Source of the DNA: DATFVA01 sp963747755
GTDB taxonomy: Bacteria > Bacteroidota > Ignavibacteria > Ignavibacteriales > Ignavibacteriaceae
DNA length: 64,000 nt
Reading direction: 5' to 3'
NCBI GenBank assembly: GCA_963747755.1
Contig: CAVVGK010000001.1
Location: 1 to 64,000, forward strand
The notes under the pieces are model-generated. The model worked only from the letters and a program-made list of their open reading frames with translations, did not search any database and had not been told where the DNA came from. Both the position numbers and the translations under genes were made by a program. Positions 8,316-18,900 of this stretch are shown here, one piece after another (position 1 is the first letter of the stretch; each line of letters starts with the position of its first letter).

Positions 8316-8400
8316 ATTAAATTTTCAATGTCTGATTTAATTTCAATTTGGCGGATTGCGGACTTAACGAATTGATTTGCGGATTCAACTACACCTAATG

Positions 8401-8435
8401 AAAAAAGGGAAAGCATTTCTGCTTTCCCTTTTAGG
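8401..8435 (-). terminator. Terminator of the 8.5-11.2 kb propeller gene
   Basis: GGGAAAGC and GCTTTCCC around a six-base loop, with six T on the minus-strand exit. A second hairpin (GGAAACATCTTT / AAAGATGTTCCC, about 8461-8492) precedes it and has a T run only on the plus strand. Confidence 0.75.
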
Positions 8436-8501
8436 ACTTCATCCAGGGGATGAACTTTATAGGGAACATCTTTTATTAAAGATGTTTCCTTTTTTGTAAT
8501 C

Positions 8502-11195
8502 CTATTTCATTAACATTAGTTTTTTGACGGATACATTACTGCCTGATTCTAATTTGTAGAAGTATACACCGCTCGCTAATCCTGTTCCGTTAAATGTAAT
8601 CTCGTGCTGCCCGGCCTTTTCAATTCCATTGACCAGATCAGATACTTTCTGTCCCAGTGTGTTATAGACAGTCAGCTTAACAAATCCATCTTTCGGGATA
8701 CTGTATTCTATCTGGGTTGAAGGGTTGAATGGATTAGGGTAATTCTGACTCAATGAAAATTGGAGTGGTAGTTCTACATTAACTTCAATTTCGTTTGAGT
8801 ATTTAAATGCACCGTTAAAGTCAATCTGTTTTAACCGGTAGCTGTATTTACCGGCTGTTGCTTTATCATCTGTAAATTTATACGATTTCGGTTCAGTAGT
8901 TGTCCCAAATCCGGCAGCATATCCAACTTTCTCCCATTGAGATGATTGATTGATTGGCTGATTGGTTGATTGTCGCTCTATATCAAATCCTCTGTTATTT
9001 ATTTCAGTAGCTGTGCTCCAGTTCAGACTTACCTTATTACCGGATACTGATGCAGTAAAGGATATCAGTTCAACAGGAATAATAGTTACTGTCTGTACAG
9101 AATCGCTTATTGAATTGCCGGCTCCATTGTAAGCATATACTTTGTACGAGTATACTGTATTTGGTGTTAATCCTGTATCAGTATAAGCTGTTTCATTTGC
9201 TCCTACTGAATCAATTAATGTCCAGGTGCCGGGCACGCTTAATGAATCATCTTTTCTTTCAATCTTAAATCCAAGTTCATTATCTGAATTATCATCCCAG
9301 CTAAGATCAACTGTAAATGTGTCTGCTATTGCAAATAGATTTGTCGGAGCTAATGGAACTGTCTGATTTAACATACGGCGCCATAGTCCCTTTGTCCCGG
9401 CATATATGTAATTATCATCAATATATAAATTATTTATTTTGTCAATCGTTTGAAGTCCCTCGTTCATACTAATCCAAATTTGTCCATTGTCGGATGAATG
9501 AAAAACTCCGGCTGTTTCTGTCCCCGCAAATATATCATTCCCGCTGGCTGCTAATGTTAAGATATTTAAATCTGCAATACCGGAATCCGCTTCAACCCAG
9601 CTTTCACCATTATTAGTGGATTTAAAAACACCGGAGCCACCACTTGCAGAACCAGTATAAATAGTTCCCATACTATCAATTGTAAAAGATAGCCAGTTAC
9701 TCCCGGAAATACCATTTAATACACTGATCCAGTTATTTCCGCCATCCGTGGAGCGAAAGAGTCCTGAGGGGTAAGTTCCGGCAAATATCGTATTATTATT
9801 TTTTAAAATTAGTGCATGCACTTTGTTTGATGTCAATCCTGAATTGATTGGAACCCAGGTATCACCATTATCAGTTGATTTGAAGACTCCTCCATTAGTT
9901 CCGATAAACATATTGTCCATACTATCTACTACAACAGTCCATATTGTTGAGTCCGTCACTCCGTTATTTATTCTCGACCAGTTTGCTCCGTTATCAGTTG
10001 ATCTGTATATCCAGTAACCGCCGCTAAGCCCTGCGTTTGCTCCAAACACTATTCCCTGACTGTTTGTAACAATGGAATTATACCAGCTGTTTCCTCGTCC
10101 ACCTTTGACATAAGACCAGCTTCCACCATTATCTAAAGAACGATAAATCATTCCGGCACCGGCAAAAATACTCCCGTTGGGTGCTGTATTAACCGAATTT
10201 ATATTAAGAATACCAAGTCCTGCACTCTTATTCACCCAATGATTTCCGTTATCCGTCGAATGTAAAATACCGGGTCCTGCTGTAGCTGCAAAAATATCAC
10301 CATTTGGTTTTATCAGTATATCTTGTACGATGGTTAATTCATTAGTTAAATTATTCCAACTATTACCATTATCAGAACTGCTGTATATTGATCCGGACCA
10401 GGTACCTGCAAATACCTCGCCTGTTATAGTTGTTGTAAGAGCCCAAATATTGCCGCTTAATCCCGTAGAACTCCAGGTTGAACCGCCATCTGTTGATTTT
10501 AATACATCTGTATAGGTGCCCGCATAAATAATGTTATTAATTTTATCTATCGTTAAACTCAAAACAGTCTGATTTGTAAGCCCCGATGCGCTCCAATTAT
10601 CTCCGTTATTTGTTGAAATATAAACACCGGCACCGAAGCCGGAGCCAGCATACATATTATTACCCGAATCGATACCTAAAGAAAAAATTGCTCCGAACGG
10701 TAACCCGGCATTTACAGGTGTCCAGTTGTCTCCATTATTTGAAGAACGAAAAACACCACCTGAAAATGGGTTAGGCCCGGCACAGGCGAAGACATATCCG
10801 CTATCATTGTCGATTACGATAGATCTGATATTCATCAAAGTTAAACCTGAATTAATTTGGTCCCAGCTTTCACCGTTATCTGTTGAACGGAACATCCCAG
10901 AATCAAAGGTACCAGCAAAAATATCCTCAGCGTTATTTAGTGCTAAAGAAATGACATTATCAGTAGTTAATCCATTATTTTTTTCAACCCAGCTATTACC
11001 ATTATCTGTTGATTTAAAGATTCCTGCAGTGCTTGTTCCTGCAAATATTTCTCCTGAACTATTGCTGGCTAGCACTTCAACATACCCCCCGTTTAAACCG
11101 GGTAATTGTTCCCATTGAAATTGTGAATAAATATTCCCAAAAGGCCAAAAACTTAAACTAATGGTAACCATTATAAGTAAACTAAATATTTTCAT
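8502..11195 (-). CDS. T9SS-sorted propeller protein with fibronectin type III domain (module 1)
   Basis: 897 aa. Signal peptide at residues 1-24 (MKIFSLLIMVTISLSFWPFG...). Next come about 13 blade-like repeats of the kind GDIFAGTxxGVFRSTDNGxSW typical of BNR/Ycf48-like propellers. A fibronectin type III domain begins VPLAPTNLFAIADTFTVDLSW, followed by a second beta-sandwich beginning IPVELISFTASVSGNKVSLNW. A C-terminal T9SS type A sorting domain holds SQNYPNPFNPSTQ and ends SVKKLMLMK. Probably surface-attached or released. It is third gene of a unit with a NarL-type regulator and a propeller kinase on the same strand; an inverted repeat at 11309-11324 lies before it. The three genes mirror those at 15.9-22.2 kb. 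The binding target is unknown. Confidence 0.88.
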   Translation of the reverse strand: MKIFSLLIMVTISLSFWPFGNIYSQFQWEQLPGLNGGYVEVLASNSSGEIFAGTSTAGIFKSTDNGNSWVEKNNGLTTDNVISLALNNAEDIFAGTFDSGMFRSTDNGESWDQINSGLTLMNIRSIVIDNDSGYVFACAGPNPFSGGVFRSSNNGDNWTPVNAGLPFGAIFSLGIDSGNNMYAGSGFGAGVYISTNNGDNWSASGLTNQTVLSLTIDKINNIIYAGTYTDVLKSTDGGSTWSSTGLSGNIWALTTTITGEVFAGTWSGSIYSSSDNGNSWNNLTNELTIVQDILIKPNGDIFAATAGPGILHSTDNGNHWVNKSAGLGILNINSVNTAPNGSIFAGAGMIYRSLDNGGSWSYVKGGRGNSWYNSIVTNSQGIVFGANAGLSGGYWIYRSTDNGANWSRINNGVTDSTIWTVVVDSMDNMFIGTNGGVFKSTDNGDTWVPINSGLTSNKVHALILKNNNTIFAGTYPSGLFRSTDGGNNWISVLNGISGSNWLSFTIDSMGTIYTGSASGGSGVFKSTNNGESWVEADSGIADLNILTLAASGNDIFAGTETAGVFHSSDNGQIWISMNEGLQTIDKINNLYIDDNYIYAGTKGLWRRMLNQTVPLAPTNLFAIADTFTVDLSWDDNSDNELGFKIERKDDSLSVPGTWTLIDSVGANETAYTDTGLTPNTVYSYKVYAYNGAGNSISDSVQTVTIIPVELISFTASVSGNKVSLNWSTATEINNRGFDIERQSTNQPINQSSQWEKVGYAAGFGTTTEPKSYKFTDDKATAGKYSYRLKQIDFNGAFKYSNEIEVNVELPLQFSLSQNYPNPFNPSTQIEYSIPKDGFVKLTVYNTLGQKVSDLVNGIEKAGQHEITFNGTGLASGVYFYKLESGSNVSVKKLMLMK

Positions 11196-11308
11196 TTCAT
11201 ACCTTTATAAATTATTAAAAATCAGTTGTAAAATATCCCTGGGGATAATTTCCGGCAATAGCCCGTTTAGGTATGAAAGATTCTCAGATGGGGAAAAATG
11301 ATAAATTA

Positions 11309-11324
11309 TGACCCAAAAGGGTTA
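11309..11324. promoter_or_regulatory. Inverted repeat TGACC-N6-GGTTA, module 1
   Basis: Plus strand TGACCCAAAAGGGTTA, one mismatch from a perfect inverted repeat. It lies two bases past the stop of the response regulator gene and upstream of the propeller gene. The same spacing is seen at 12008, 18946 and 19672. Confidence 0.5.
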
Positions 11325-11325
11325 A

Positions 11326-11952
11326 CTATTTCTTGAGATACTTTACTACTGCCTCGGTTCTGGTACGGACGTGAAGTTTCTCATAAATTCTGCGAAGATG
11401 ATTGTGTACCGTATCAGGACTGATAGAAAGTTGATTGGCGATTTCTTTATTAATATAACCCCTGGATAAAAGGTCAAGAATTTCTGTTTCGCGTTCAGAA
11501 AGTTTTACTGTTGATTCAACTTCCGGTTTTGATTTGAAAAACGACTGGACAACTTTTCTGGCAATTTGAGCCGACATTGGAGATCCACCCATAGAAACAT
11601 CTTTAATTGCCTGAAGAATTTCCACCGGTGAACTGCTTTTAAGCAGATAACCTACTGCCCCTGCTTGTAAAGAATTAAAAATCCTTTGCGTGTCCTGATA
11701 CATCGTTAACATAATGATCAATATATTCGGTAATTTCTGCTTGATCTGTCTTACACATTCAATGCCGCTCATCTGCGGTAAATTGATATCCATTAATACT
11801 ACATCAGGAATATTATCTGGTAAATCAAGAAGCGCACTTTCAGCATCTTCATAATCTGCTTTACAGTTATAACCCGGCGAACCGTTTAATATTATTTTAA
11901 GACTTTCCCGGATCTTGCTGTCATCTTCTACAATTGCTACACTTATAGACAA
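11326..11952 (-). CDS. NarL/FixJ-family response regulator (module 1)
   Basis: 208 aa. Receiver domain about 1-125 with acidic pair ED at 9-11, phosphoacceptor Asp55 in VVLMDINLPQMSG, and the conserved Lys in GYLLKSSSP. C-terminal LuxR-type helix-turn-helix about 145-205 (LSERETEILDLLSRGYINKEIANQLSISPDTVHNHLRRIYEKL). It should be phosphorylated by the propeller kinase encoded just upstream (start 15104) and act on DNA. The start codon is TTG at 11952, seven-odd bases after GGAG; no in-frame ATG fits better. It is paralogous to the regulator at 18996-19640. Confidence 0.92.
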   Translation of the reverse strand: MSISVAIVEDDSKIRESLKIILNGSPGYNCKADYEDAESALLDLPDNIPDVVLMDINLPQMSGIECVRQIKQKLPNILIIMLTMYQDTQRIFNSLQAGAVGYLLKSSSPVEILQAIKDVSMGGSPMSAQIARKVVQSFFKSKPEVESTVKLSERETEILDLLSRGYINKEIANQLSISPDTVHNHLRRIYEKLHVRTRTEAVVKYLKK

Positions 11953-12007
11953 TGATTCTCCTGTTTATTTCGTATTCAATTATAAGACTTATGTCCGGTT
12001 ATTACAA

Positions 12008-12023
12008 TGACCTGATCGGGCTA
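12008..12023. promoter_or_regulatory. Degenerate inverted repeat TGACC-N6-GGCTA, module 1
   Basis: Plus strand TGACCTGATCGGGCTA overlaps the stop codon of the kinase gene, the same relative place as the perfect repeat at 18945-18962 in module 2. The second half is imperfect, so support is weaker than for the other sites. Confidence 0.3.
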
Positions 12024-15000
12024 ACCGGCAATTAGCGGCTCTCCTAAAATGGGGAATTGAAAAGTAATTGTTGTACCGGTTCCAATCTGACTTTCGATAT
12101 CATAATTTCCCCCTATATGTTCCATTCGTGATTTCATATTCTTCAATCCATTACCAAATCTTTTCCCATCTGCCAAGTCAAAGCCTTTTCCGAAATCCCG
12201 GATAATGACTGTGGCACTTGTTTCCGTTATCCGGACTTTAATATGCACTTCCTGAGAATCTGAATACTTGACGGTATTATTTAACGCCTCTTTAACTGCA
12301 AGAAAAACGTTGTGACGAACTTCAGCAGGTGCCTGCAAATCTGGTATCTCAGACGGAATATCCAGACGACAGCTGATCTGAGCCTTGCTCAGGTAATCGA
12401 CAGCGAACTGTCCTATGAATTCAGCAAGGTTTTCCAAGGTATCGTTTTGTGGATTTACAGACCATACGATTTCACTAAAGGTGGAAATAATATCATTTGT
12501 AAGATCAGAGATTTTTCTAAGAACATTACCATTTTTATCAGCCGGATTATTCTGTTCCATTTCAGTAAGGAATCTTATTTCAGTTAAACGTGCGCCAAGA
12601 TCATCGTGCATATCCCTTGCGATTCTGAGTCTCTCTCTTTCAAGTGCAGTTTCCTTCTCCATAATATGCATTCTTTCTTTGATCTTTTTTCTTACAAAAT
12701 ATCTTACAATAGCGCCTATTATTATTATTGAAAATAAAAATATCAATCCCTGAAACCACCACGTCTTCCAGAATGGTGGTTTTATAGAAATGATTACGGA
12801 CGTTCCTGTTTCATTCCAGATTCCGTCATTATTGGATCCTTTCACCCGCAGCACATACCTTCCCGGGTCCAGGTTCGTATAACTGGCATATCGCTGTGAT
12901 GATGATACGGTATGCCAGTTTTTGTCAAAACCCTCAAGCATGTACGCATACTTATTTTTTTCTGGTGCGGTATAATTCAAGGAGGCAAACTCAAACGTAA
13001 AGAAATTTTCTGAATAGGATAATTCTATGGAACTGCCATTATTGGATAACGGATATGGATGAGGTAATATTTTATCAAATACTTTGAAAGTGGTGATGTA
13101 CACGGGAGGTATAAATTGATTTTCTTTAATATTTTCAGAAAAAAATGCGTTAAAACCATTTACACCTCCAAAAAATAATTCACCTGATTTACTTGCAAAA
13201 TATGCACCCTGGTTGAATTCATTGCTTTGAAGCCCGTCTCCTGCATCATAATTTTTGAAACTTACTTTCCCCGGATTAAATTTTGATAACCCCTGGTTAG
13301 TACTAAGCCAGAGGTTACCGGTTTTATCCGGTAATATCCCATATATAATATTATTTGGTAAACCATTATTTTCTGTAAAATTTTTAATTGAGTTATTTTT
13401 CAAATCAAAACGAAACAAACCCGAACCGTGAGTACCCAGCCACAATATACCCGAATTATCTTCATAAATTGAATATATTCCATTTTTCAGTTTATTAATA
13501 TTAGATAGTGGCAATTCCAGCTTTTCAAATTTATCATATTGCGGAAAGAACCTGTATAAATTACCGCTGAATGTTCCTGCCCATAAAACACCTTTTTTAT
13601 CCTTATATATTGCAGTTACAGTTGTATTTAAATGGTAATGAGTGAATTTGTTTGTTGAACGATTGAAGCTATCAATACTCCCGTTCAGTTGTCCTATCCA
13701 TAATAAACGCTTTTGATTATCGTAAAAGAGATTTACGATTCGGTTGGTGCTTATACTATTAGTATTCTTCGGATCATTCTTAAACCTGATTATTTGGCCG
13801 GATCTTTTAGTGAAACAATTAAGCCCATCGTTTTCCGTGCCTACCCATACAAACCCATCAGCCGACTCACATAATGCAACAATCCTGTCGCTGCTTATAC
13901 TATTGGGACTATCTGAATTGTATCTGTAAGTTGCGATTTTTTTTCGATGATTCCATTCGGAAACTTCAGGTGGAGAATATATATCTAATCCGCTGTCATA
14001 AGTACCTACCCATAACTTCCCATCCTGTGTCTCCATAATGGAGGTTATCAGATTTTTACTTTTATTATCTGTTTTCGTAGACTTAGCGTAATAATGATTA
14101 AAACGTTCAATACGGGGATCGTACAATTTTACACCATCAGTGAAAGTACCTATCCAAAGAATATTTGAATTATCCTGGAACAATGTATTTACCGGTTCCT
14201 GGATAAGCTGCATATAGCTTTTAGCTTCAGTATTTAATACGCTCAGCCCCGAATCATAAGTAGCAATCCAAAGATTTCTTTTTGAATCTTCAAAAACAGA
14301 AGATATGAAATTACCCGCACCCGGATGAGAATTTGGTAAGGGTTTATTTAATATATCAAGTGACTTGTCATATTTATATAATCCATTACCATAAGTCCCT
14401 ATCCAGACATTCCCGGCGTTATCAACAAAAAGATTATGTATGTAAGTGCCCGCAAGCAGGCTTGGTTTCTTTCCCATTATTGGATACGGAACAGTTAAAT
14501 CCATTTTATATACTCCGTTAGACGTTCCTACCCAGAGGTTTTGGTCATTATCCTCACATATAGTCCTGATTAATAAATTTTGTTTAGAAGTTTCAGCTTT
14601 ATTAAGCACAAAAGAATTGAATGTGTTCTTTTCACGGTTGAATCGATTCAATCCCTTATTGGTCCCTATCCAGATATTTCCATTAATATCTTCATAAATT
14701 GTATATATACTGTTATTGTTAATTGTTAAAGTATCATTTTCAATATGTCGGTAATGATAGAAAATATTTTTGGAAGGCACGTAGCGATCAACTCCGCCTG
14801 ATCTGGTCCCTATCCATAAATCGCCCTTCTTATCACTTAACAGGGATAGGATTGAATTATCAGCAAGTGAATTTGAATCAATATTGTTATGCTTAAATAT
14901 TGTAACTGAGTACCCGTCATATCTGTTTAATCCATCATCTGTTCCGAACCACATAAATCCCTGGGCATCCTGAACTATTGCAAATACCGTTGTTTGTGAA

Positions 15001-15104
15001 AGTCCCTGTCCGAGTCCTATATTATTAAACCTTGAGTCAATTGATTGAGGTGAAATTAGTCCGGAGGAAATCAGGATAAAAACAAATAGTAAATAATATT
15101 TCAT
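12021..15104 (-). CDS. Propeller-type sensor histidine kinase (module 1)
   Basis: About 1027 aa. Signal peptide (MKYYLLFVFILISSGLIS), then about 14 Reg_prop repeats with motifs such as GFMWFGTDDGLNRYDGY and GNLWIGTNGVYK forming a large periplasmic propeller. A Y_Y_Y domain (SENFFTFEFASLNYTAPEKNKYAYMLEGF) and one transmembrane helix (WWFQGLIFLFSIIIIGAIV) follow. The HisKA_3 dimerisation region holds the phospho-His in RIARDMHDDLG, about 195 residues from the end. A HATPase_c domain closes it (NEALNN-type VKEALNNTVKYS, DFGKGFD, GNGLKNM). Unlike hybrid HTCS proteins it has no receiver or AraC domain. Partner: the NarL-type regulator downstream. The start at 15104 is chosen because the signal peptide begins there. 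The ligand is unknown. Confidence 0.92.
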   Translation of the reverse strand: MKYYLLFVFILISSGLISPQSIDSRFNNIGLGQGLSQTTVFAIVQDAQGFMWFGTDDGLNRYDGYSVTIFKHNNIDSNSLADNSILSLLSDKKGDLWIGTRSGGVDRYVPSKNIFYHYRHIENDTLTINNNSIYTIYEDINGNIWIGTNKGLNRFNREKNTFNSFVLNKAETSKQNLLIRTICEDNDQNLWVGTSNGVYKMDLTVPYPIMGKKPSLLAGTYIHNLFVDNAGNVWIGTYGNGLYKYDKSLDILNKPLPNSHPGAGNFISSVFEDSKRNLWIATYDSGLSVLNTEAKSYMQLIQEPVNTLFQDNSNILWIGTFTDGVKLYDPRIERFNHYYAKSTKTDNKSKNLITSIMETQDGKLWVGTYDSGLDIYSPPEVSEWNHRKKIATYRYNSDSPNSISSDRIVALCESADGFVWVGTENDGLNCFTKRSGQIIRFKNDPKNTNSISTNRIVNLFYDNQKRLLWIGQLNGSIDSFNRSTNKFTHYHLNTTVTAIYKDKKGVLWAGTFSGNLYRFFPQYDKFEKLELPLSNINKLKNGIYSIYEDNSGILWLGTHGSGLFRFDLKNNSIKNFTENNGLPNNIIYGILPDKTGNLWLSTNQGLSKFNPGKVSFKNYDAGDGLQSNEFNQGAYFASKSGELFFGGVNGFNAFFSENIKENQFIPPVYITTFKVFDKILPHPYPLSNNGSSIELSYSENFFTFEFASLNYTAPEKNKYAYMLEGFDKNWHTVSSSQRYASYTNLDPGRYVLRVKGSNNDGIWNETGTSVIISIKPPFWKTWWFQGLIFLFSIIIIGAIVRYFVRKKIKERMHIMEKETALERERLRIARDMHDDLGARLTEIRFLTEMEQNNPADKNGNVLRKISDLTNDIISTFSEIVWSVNPQNDTLENLAEFIGQFAVDYLSKAQISCRLDIPSEIPDLQAPAEVRHNVFLAVKEALNNTVKYSDSQEVHIKVRITETSATVIIRDFGKGFDLADGKRFGNGLKNMKSRMEHIGGNYDIESQIGTGTTITFQFPILGEPLIAG

Positions 15105-15190
15105 ATCATAGAGACAGTCTTTCTTAATCACAAAAATAAAATACTTTATAAAGAATTAAAAAGTAAAAGTAATTGCTTAGGGAAAATTGT

Positions 15191-15207
15191 TGACCAGAAC
15201 CAGGTCA
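15191..15207. promoter_or_regulatory. Inverted repeat TGACC-N7-GGTCA upstream of kinase 1
   Basis: A perfect pair of half-sites, TGACC and GGTCA, about 87-103 bases before the start of the module 1 kinase. The halves match those seen in module 1 intergenic sites, with a spacer one base longer. Confidence 0.45.
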
Positions 15208-15906
15208 TTCTGTTCATCAAAGGTGGCTATTCCATCATTCCGGGGCCTGTTTTACGAGGTAAAATCTAATAATCAATAACCGTTTCAATCTGTCCGCCTC
15301 TGGCAGACGGGGCAAAGATCCCGATTTTAGCCGGACAAAAATCTGACTGAGGATATTATCAACCCATATAAAAATTCTATCCCGGACTACGTTGTTATCT
15401 TAACTGCCTCGCCGGTACCTGCCTGTAACGAGGTACATGCGATGGTTGCTCAATCAATCAATCATGCAATCATCCAATCCCTAATACTTTTTACTTGTTC
15501 CTTAATATTTTCATCCTTAGTCAGAGACTTGAGCCAGGAGAGGCTTCATACTTCCGATTTCCCCATCCTCCCATCACATCAATGCTTTTCCCTTACAGCA
15601 TAGCGTAGGTTTAGCCCGTAATCTTCACGAATGCGGGCCTGTTTTTGACCGGGCTATGGTTTATTACCCTCGTCCTCATTTCCGATTTCCGATTTCCGAC
15701 TTCTGATTTTTCCTGTTCTCCCACTCTCTTCGTCTCTCAGTCTCTCCGTCACTCATTCAGATGCCCATTCATCCCTTAGCGGCCTTGCACCTTTGTAGCA
15801 AAAAAATTACAGATTAGTCAGGTAAAGTAAGCGGATGGAAATTGAAGTTAAATAATATTATTTTTTTTATCATTATATATAATCGGACAACATCCTTCAA
15901 TAATTG
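15208..15906. other. Divergent intergenic region between the two kinases, no gene seen
   Basis: About 700 bases with no supported reading frame. It must hold the promoters for both divergent modules. A phrase around 15399-15443 (GCCTCGCCGGTACCTG...AACGAGGTAC) resembles one at 24835-24870, suggesting an old dispersed repeat. Pyrimidine-rich strings lie at 15700-15760. Confidence 0.5.
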
Positions 15907-18900
15907 ATGCAGCCTATCAGATCACTAATCCTTTTTTTTCTGCTGTCCTTATTTTCTATTGTTTCAGCACAAACGCTGCAAACATTGAAAGAGGAAAACC
16001 TGAGGTTCAGGAATATCGGGCTTGAGCAGGGATTATCTCAGTCTACGGTTTATGCAGTCGCACAGGATTCACGCGGGTTTATGTGGCTCGGCACACAGGA
16101 CGGCCTGAACCGCTTTGATGGTTATTCAATGAAAGTTTTCAAACACATTCCCGGAGATCGGAATTCAGTAGCTGATAATTCAATTTCCTGCCTGGCAGGG
16201 GGTAAAGATGATAATTTATGGATCGGGACATTTAAAGGCGGCCTTGACAGGTATTCGGTTGCTGAAAATAAATTTTATCATTACGCACATTCCGATAGCT
16301 CCGGGGGCTCCATCAATGCTGATAGAATTAATATCCTTTTCAAGGATTCAGATGGTGAAATATGGATCGGCACAAATAAAGGATTGAGTCACTACAAAAA
16401 TCAAGAGGACAATTTTGAGCATGTATCTTTTGTAACCAGAGCAGGAATAAAGGAGTCGATAGCCGTAAATGCCTTATGCGAGGATGGCGACGGCAATTTA
16501 TGGATCGGAACAAACCAGGGAGTATTCAAAACGGACTCCGCCAGTAAGTTAAAAGCTTTGCACGTTAACATCGGGCCTGATAAACATGGATCTTATATCA
16601 TAAGCACTATTTATGCAGACAGGGGAAAGTTATTGATCGGAAGCGAAGAGAATTCTCTGGAAAGTTATAATATTAAGACAGGAAAGGTTACCACTTTTAG
16701 CGGAAGTCCGAAGGGCATTAGACCTCTGATTGAAGAGAGTGATGGGATCTTCTGGTACGGATCGCTTTATTCTTCAGGGCTCAACGCTTTGAATCTGAAA
16801 ACCCGGGAATCTTCCAGTATATCAAGCGTGCAGAATGATCTTGTAGTGGCTTTGTATAAAGATTCTAACGGCATCATCTGGGCTGGTACATTCTTTCATG
16901 GAGTTTTCCTCTTCGACAAACAGAACAACCGCTTTACTAACTATTTAAACGATCCGCAGAACCCGAATGTAGTAATGAGCGTAATTCAGGATTACCGGGG
17001 AAGATTCTGGGCGGGGACATTCGGGAACGGATTAAAATTTATCGATAGTGAAACCAATAAAGTTATAAGCTATATAAATAATCCGGGCGACAGGAACAGC
17101 CTCAGCAGCAACAGGATTCTCTCACTCGCTGAAGGTCCCGGCCATAACATATGGATAGGTACAGTGAGCGGCGGACTTGATTGTTTTAACCCCGGGACCG
17201 GCTCATTTACCAGGTATATTTATGACCCGCATTCTTCAGAAAATAAAATAAGCAGCAATGATGTAACTGCTCTCTATAACGATACAAAGGGGAATTTGTG
17301 GATCGGACATTACCTTGGTGCAATCGACATATACAATTATTCATCAGGAACTTTCACTCACCTTTCGCCTGCTGAAAGCGATTCCATAGTAATTAAAGGA
17401 TCGACTATTACTATCTTCCGGGAGGATAAAAACGGTAGGGTCTGGATCGGGACGCACGGAAGCGGACTATTGAGTTATATGCCGGCAACGGGAAAGTTCA
17501 CTGGATATGAACTGCTTAAAGATACCCCTACCGGGAGGCAGAAACTGAATGAGAAAGTTGATATATCAACTTTGTATACGGCGGATGACGGAATAATCTG
17601 GTTAGGAAGTGATAAGAACGGGATAATAAAGTTCGACCCTGCGTCCGATAGCTCAACATTATATAAAATTAAAAACAGTAAACCTGATAATGTAATTTAC
17701 GGCTTACTGCCAGATAATTCCGGTCATTTCTGGCTGAGCACCAATAACGGACTGACAAGGTTTGATCCTGAAACCGTGACATTCAAAAATTATGATAAGA
17801 ATGATGGCCTTCAGTCAAATGAATTCAACCAGGGAGCATATTTTAAAAATTCTAAAGGGGAATTATTTTTCGGCGGGGTGAACGGATTTAATGTTTTCTC
17901 GCCTGATGAAATTAAAGACAACGCTATCATACCTCCGGTTTATTTCACCTCCTTCAAAGTCTTTGATAAACCTCTGCCGGATATAGATTCTGTTCTCCTG
18001 TCAAAAAAGATAGAGCTTTCCTACTCGCAGAATTACTTTTCTTTTGAGTTTGTAGCATTAAGTTATACAGTACCGGAAAAAAACCAATATGCTTATATAC
18101 TTGAGAATTTTGATAAGGACTGGCACTATGCCTCTTCGCATCAAAGATACGCAAGTTATACAAACCTTGATCCGGGCAAATATACTTTAAGAGTAAAAGG
18201 CTCTAATAACGACGGCATATGGAATGAAGAAGGTTCTTCGATCGAACTTATTATAAATCCGCCTTTCTGGATGACGTGGTGGTTCAGGATTGCAGCCGTC
18301 TTATTAATTGCGGCATTATTCTATGCGCTCTACAGGTACAGGGTAATCCAGATACTGAAAATGGAAAGAATGAGGTTCAGGATTGCAAATGATCTGCATG
18401 ATGAACTGGGCAGCGATCTGAGTGCTATTGCACTTGCAAGCCAGATGACAAAGGGACAGGATACTAATGACCAGGGAAGACTGAATAAAATTAGAGAGAA
18501 TGCACTTCGGGCAATTGATTCAATGAGAGAAATTGTGTGGTTCATTAAACCCGAACACGATAGTCCCGGGAAACTGCTGGAAAGGATAAAGGAAGTTACT
18601 GAAACAATGCTTGAGGGGAAGAATTACACTATTGATGAGGGAACCAGTTTCCTGAAATATTTCCAGGATATTGAAAGCCGGCAGAATTTATTTCTGATAT
18701 ACAAAGAATGCCTGACCAATATAGTAAGGCACTCAGAATGCACCGAAGTAAAGATTATTTTCGGGAACGGAAATGATAAAAAGCTTTTAAGCATTTATGA
18801 TAACGGGATCGGTTTTGATATTGAGAAAGCTAAAAAGGGAAGCGGGTTGAATAATTTACAGGCCAGGGCAATGCGCATTAAATCATCAATTAAAATTAAA

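Noticed and set aside
8172..8375. 67-codon plus-strand frame in the met leader
   Set aside because: It crosses a terminator and a SAM-II aptamer read on the other strand; no ribosome-binding site.
12021..15104. Hybrid two-component system (HTCS)
   Set aside because: The protein ends after HATPase_c; there is no receiver or AraC domain, and the regulator is a separate gene.
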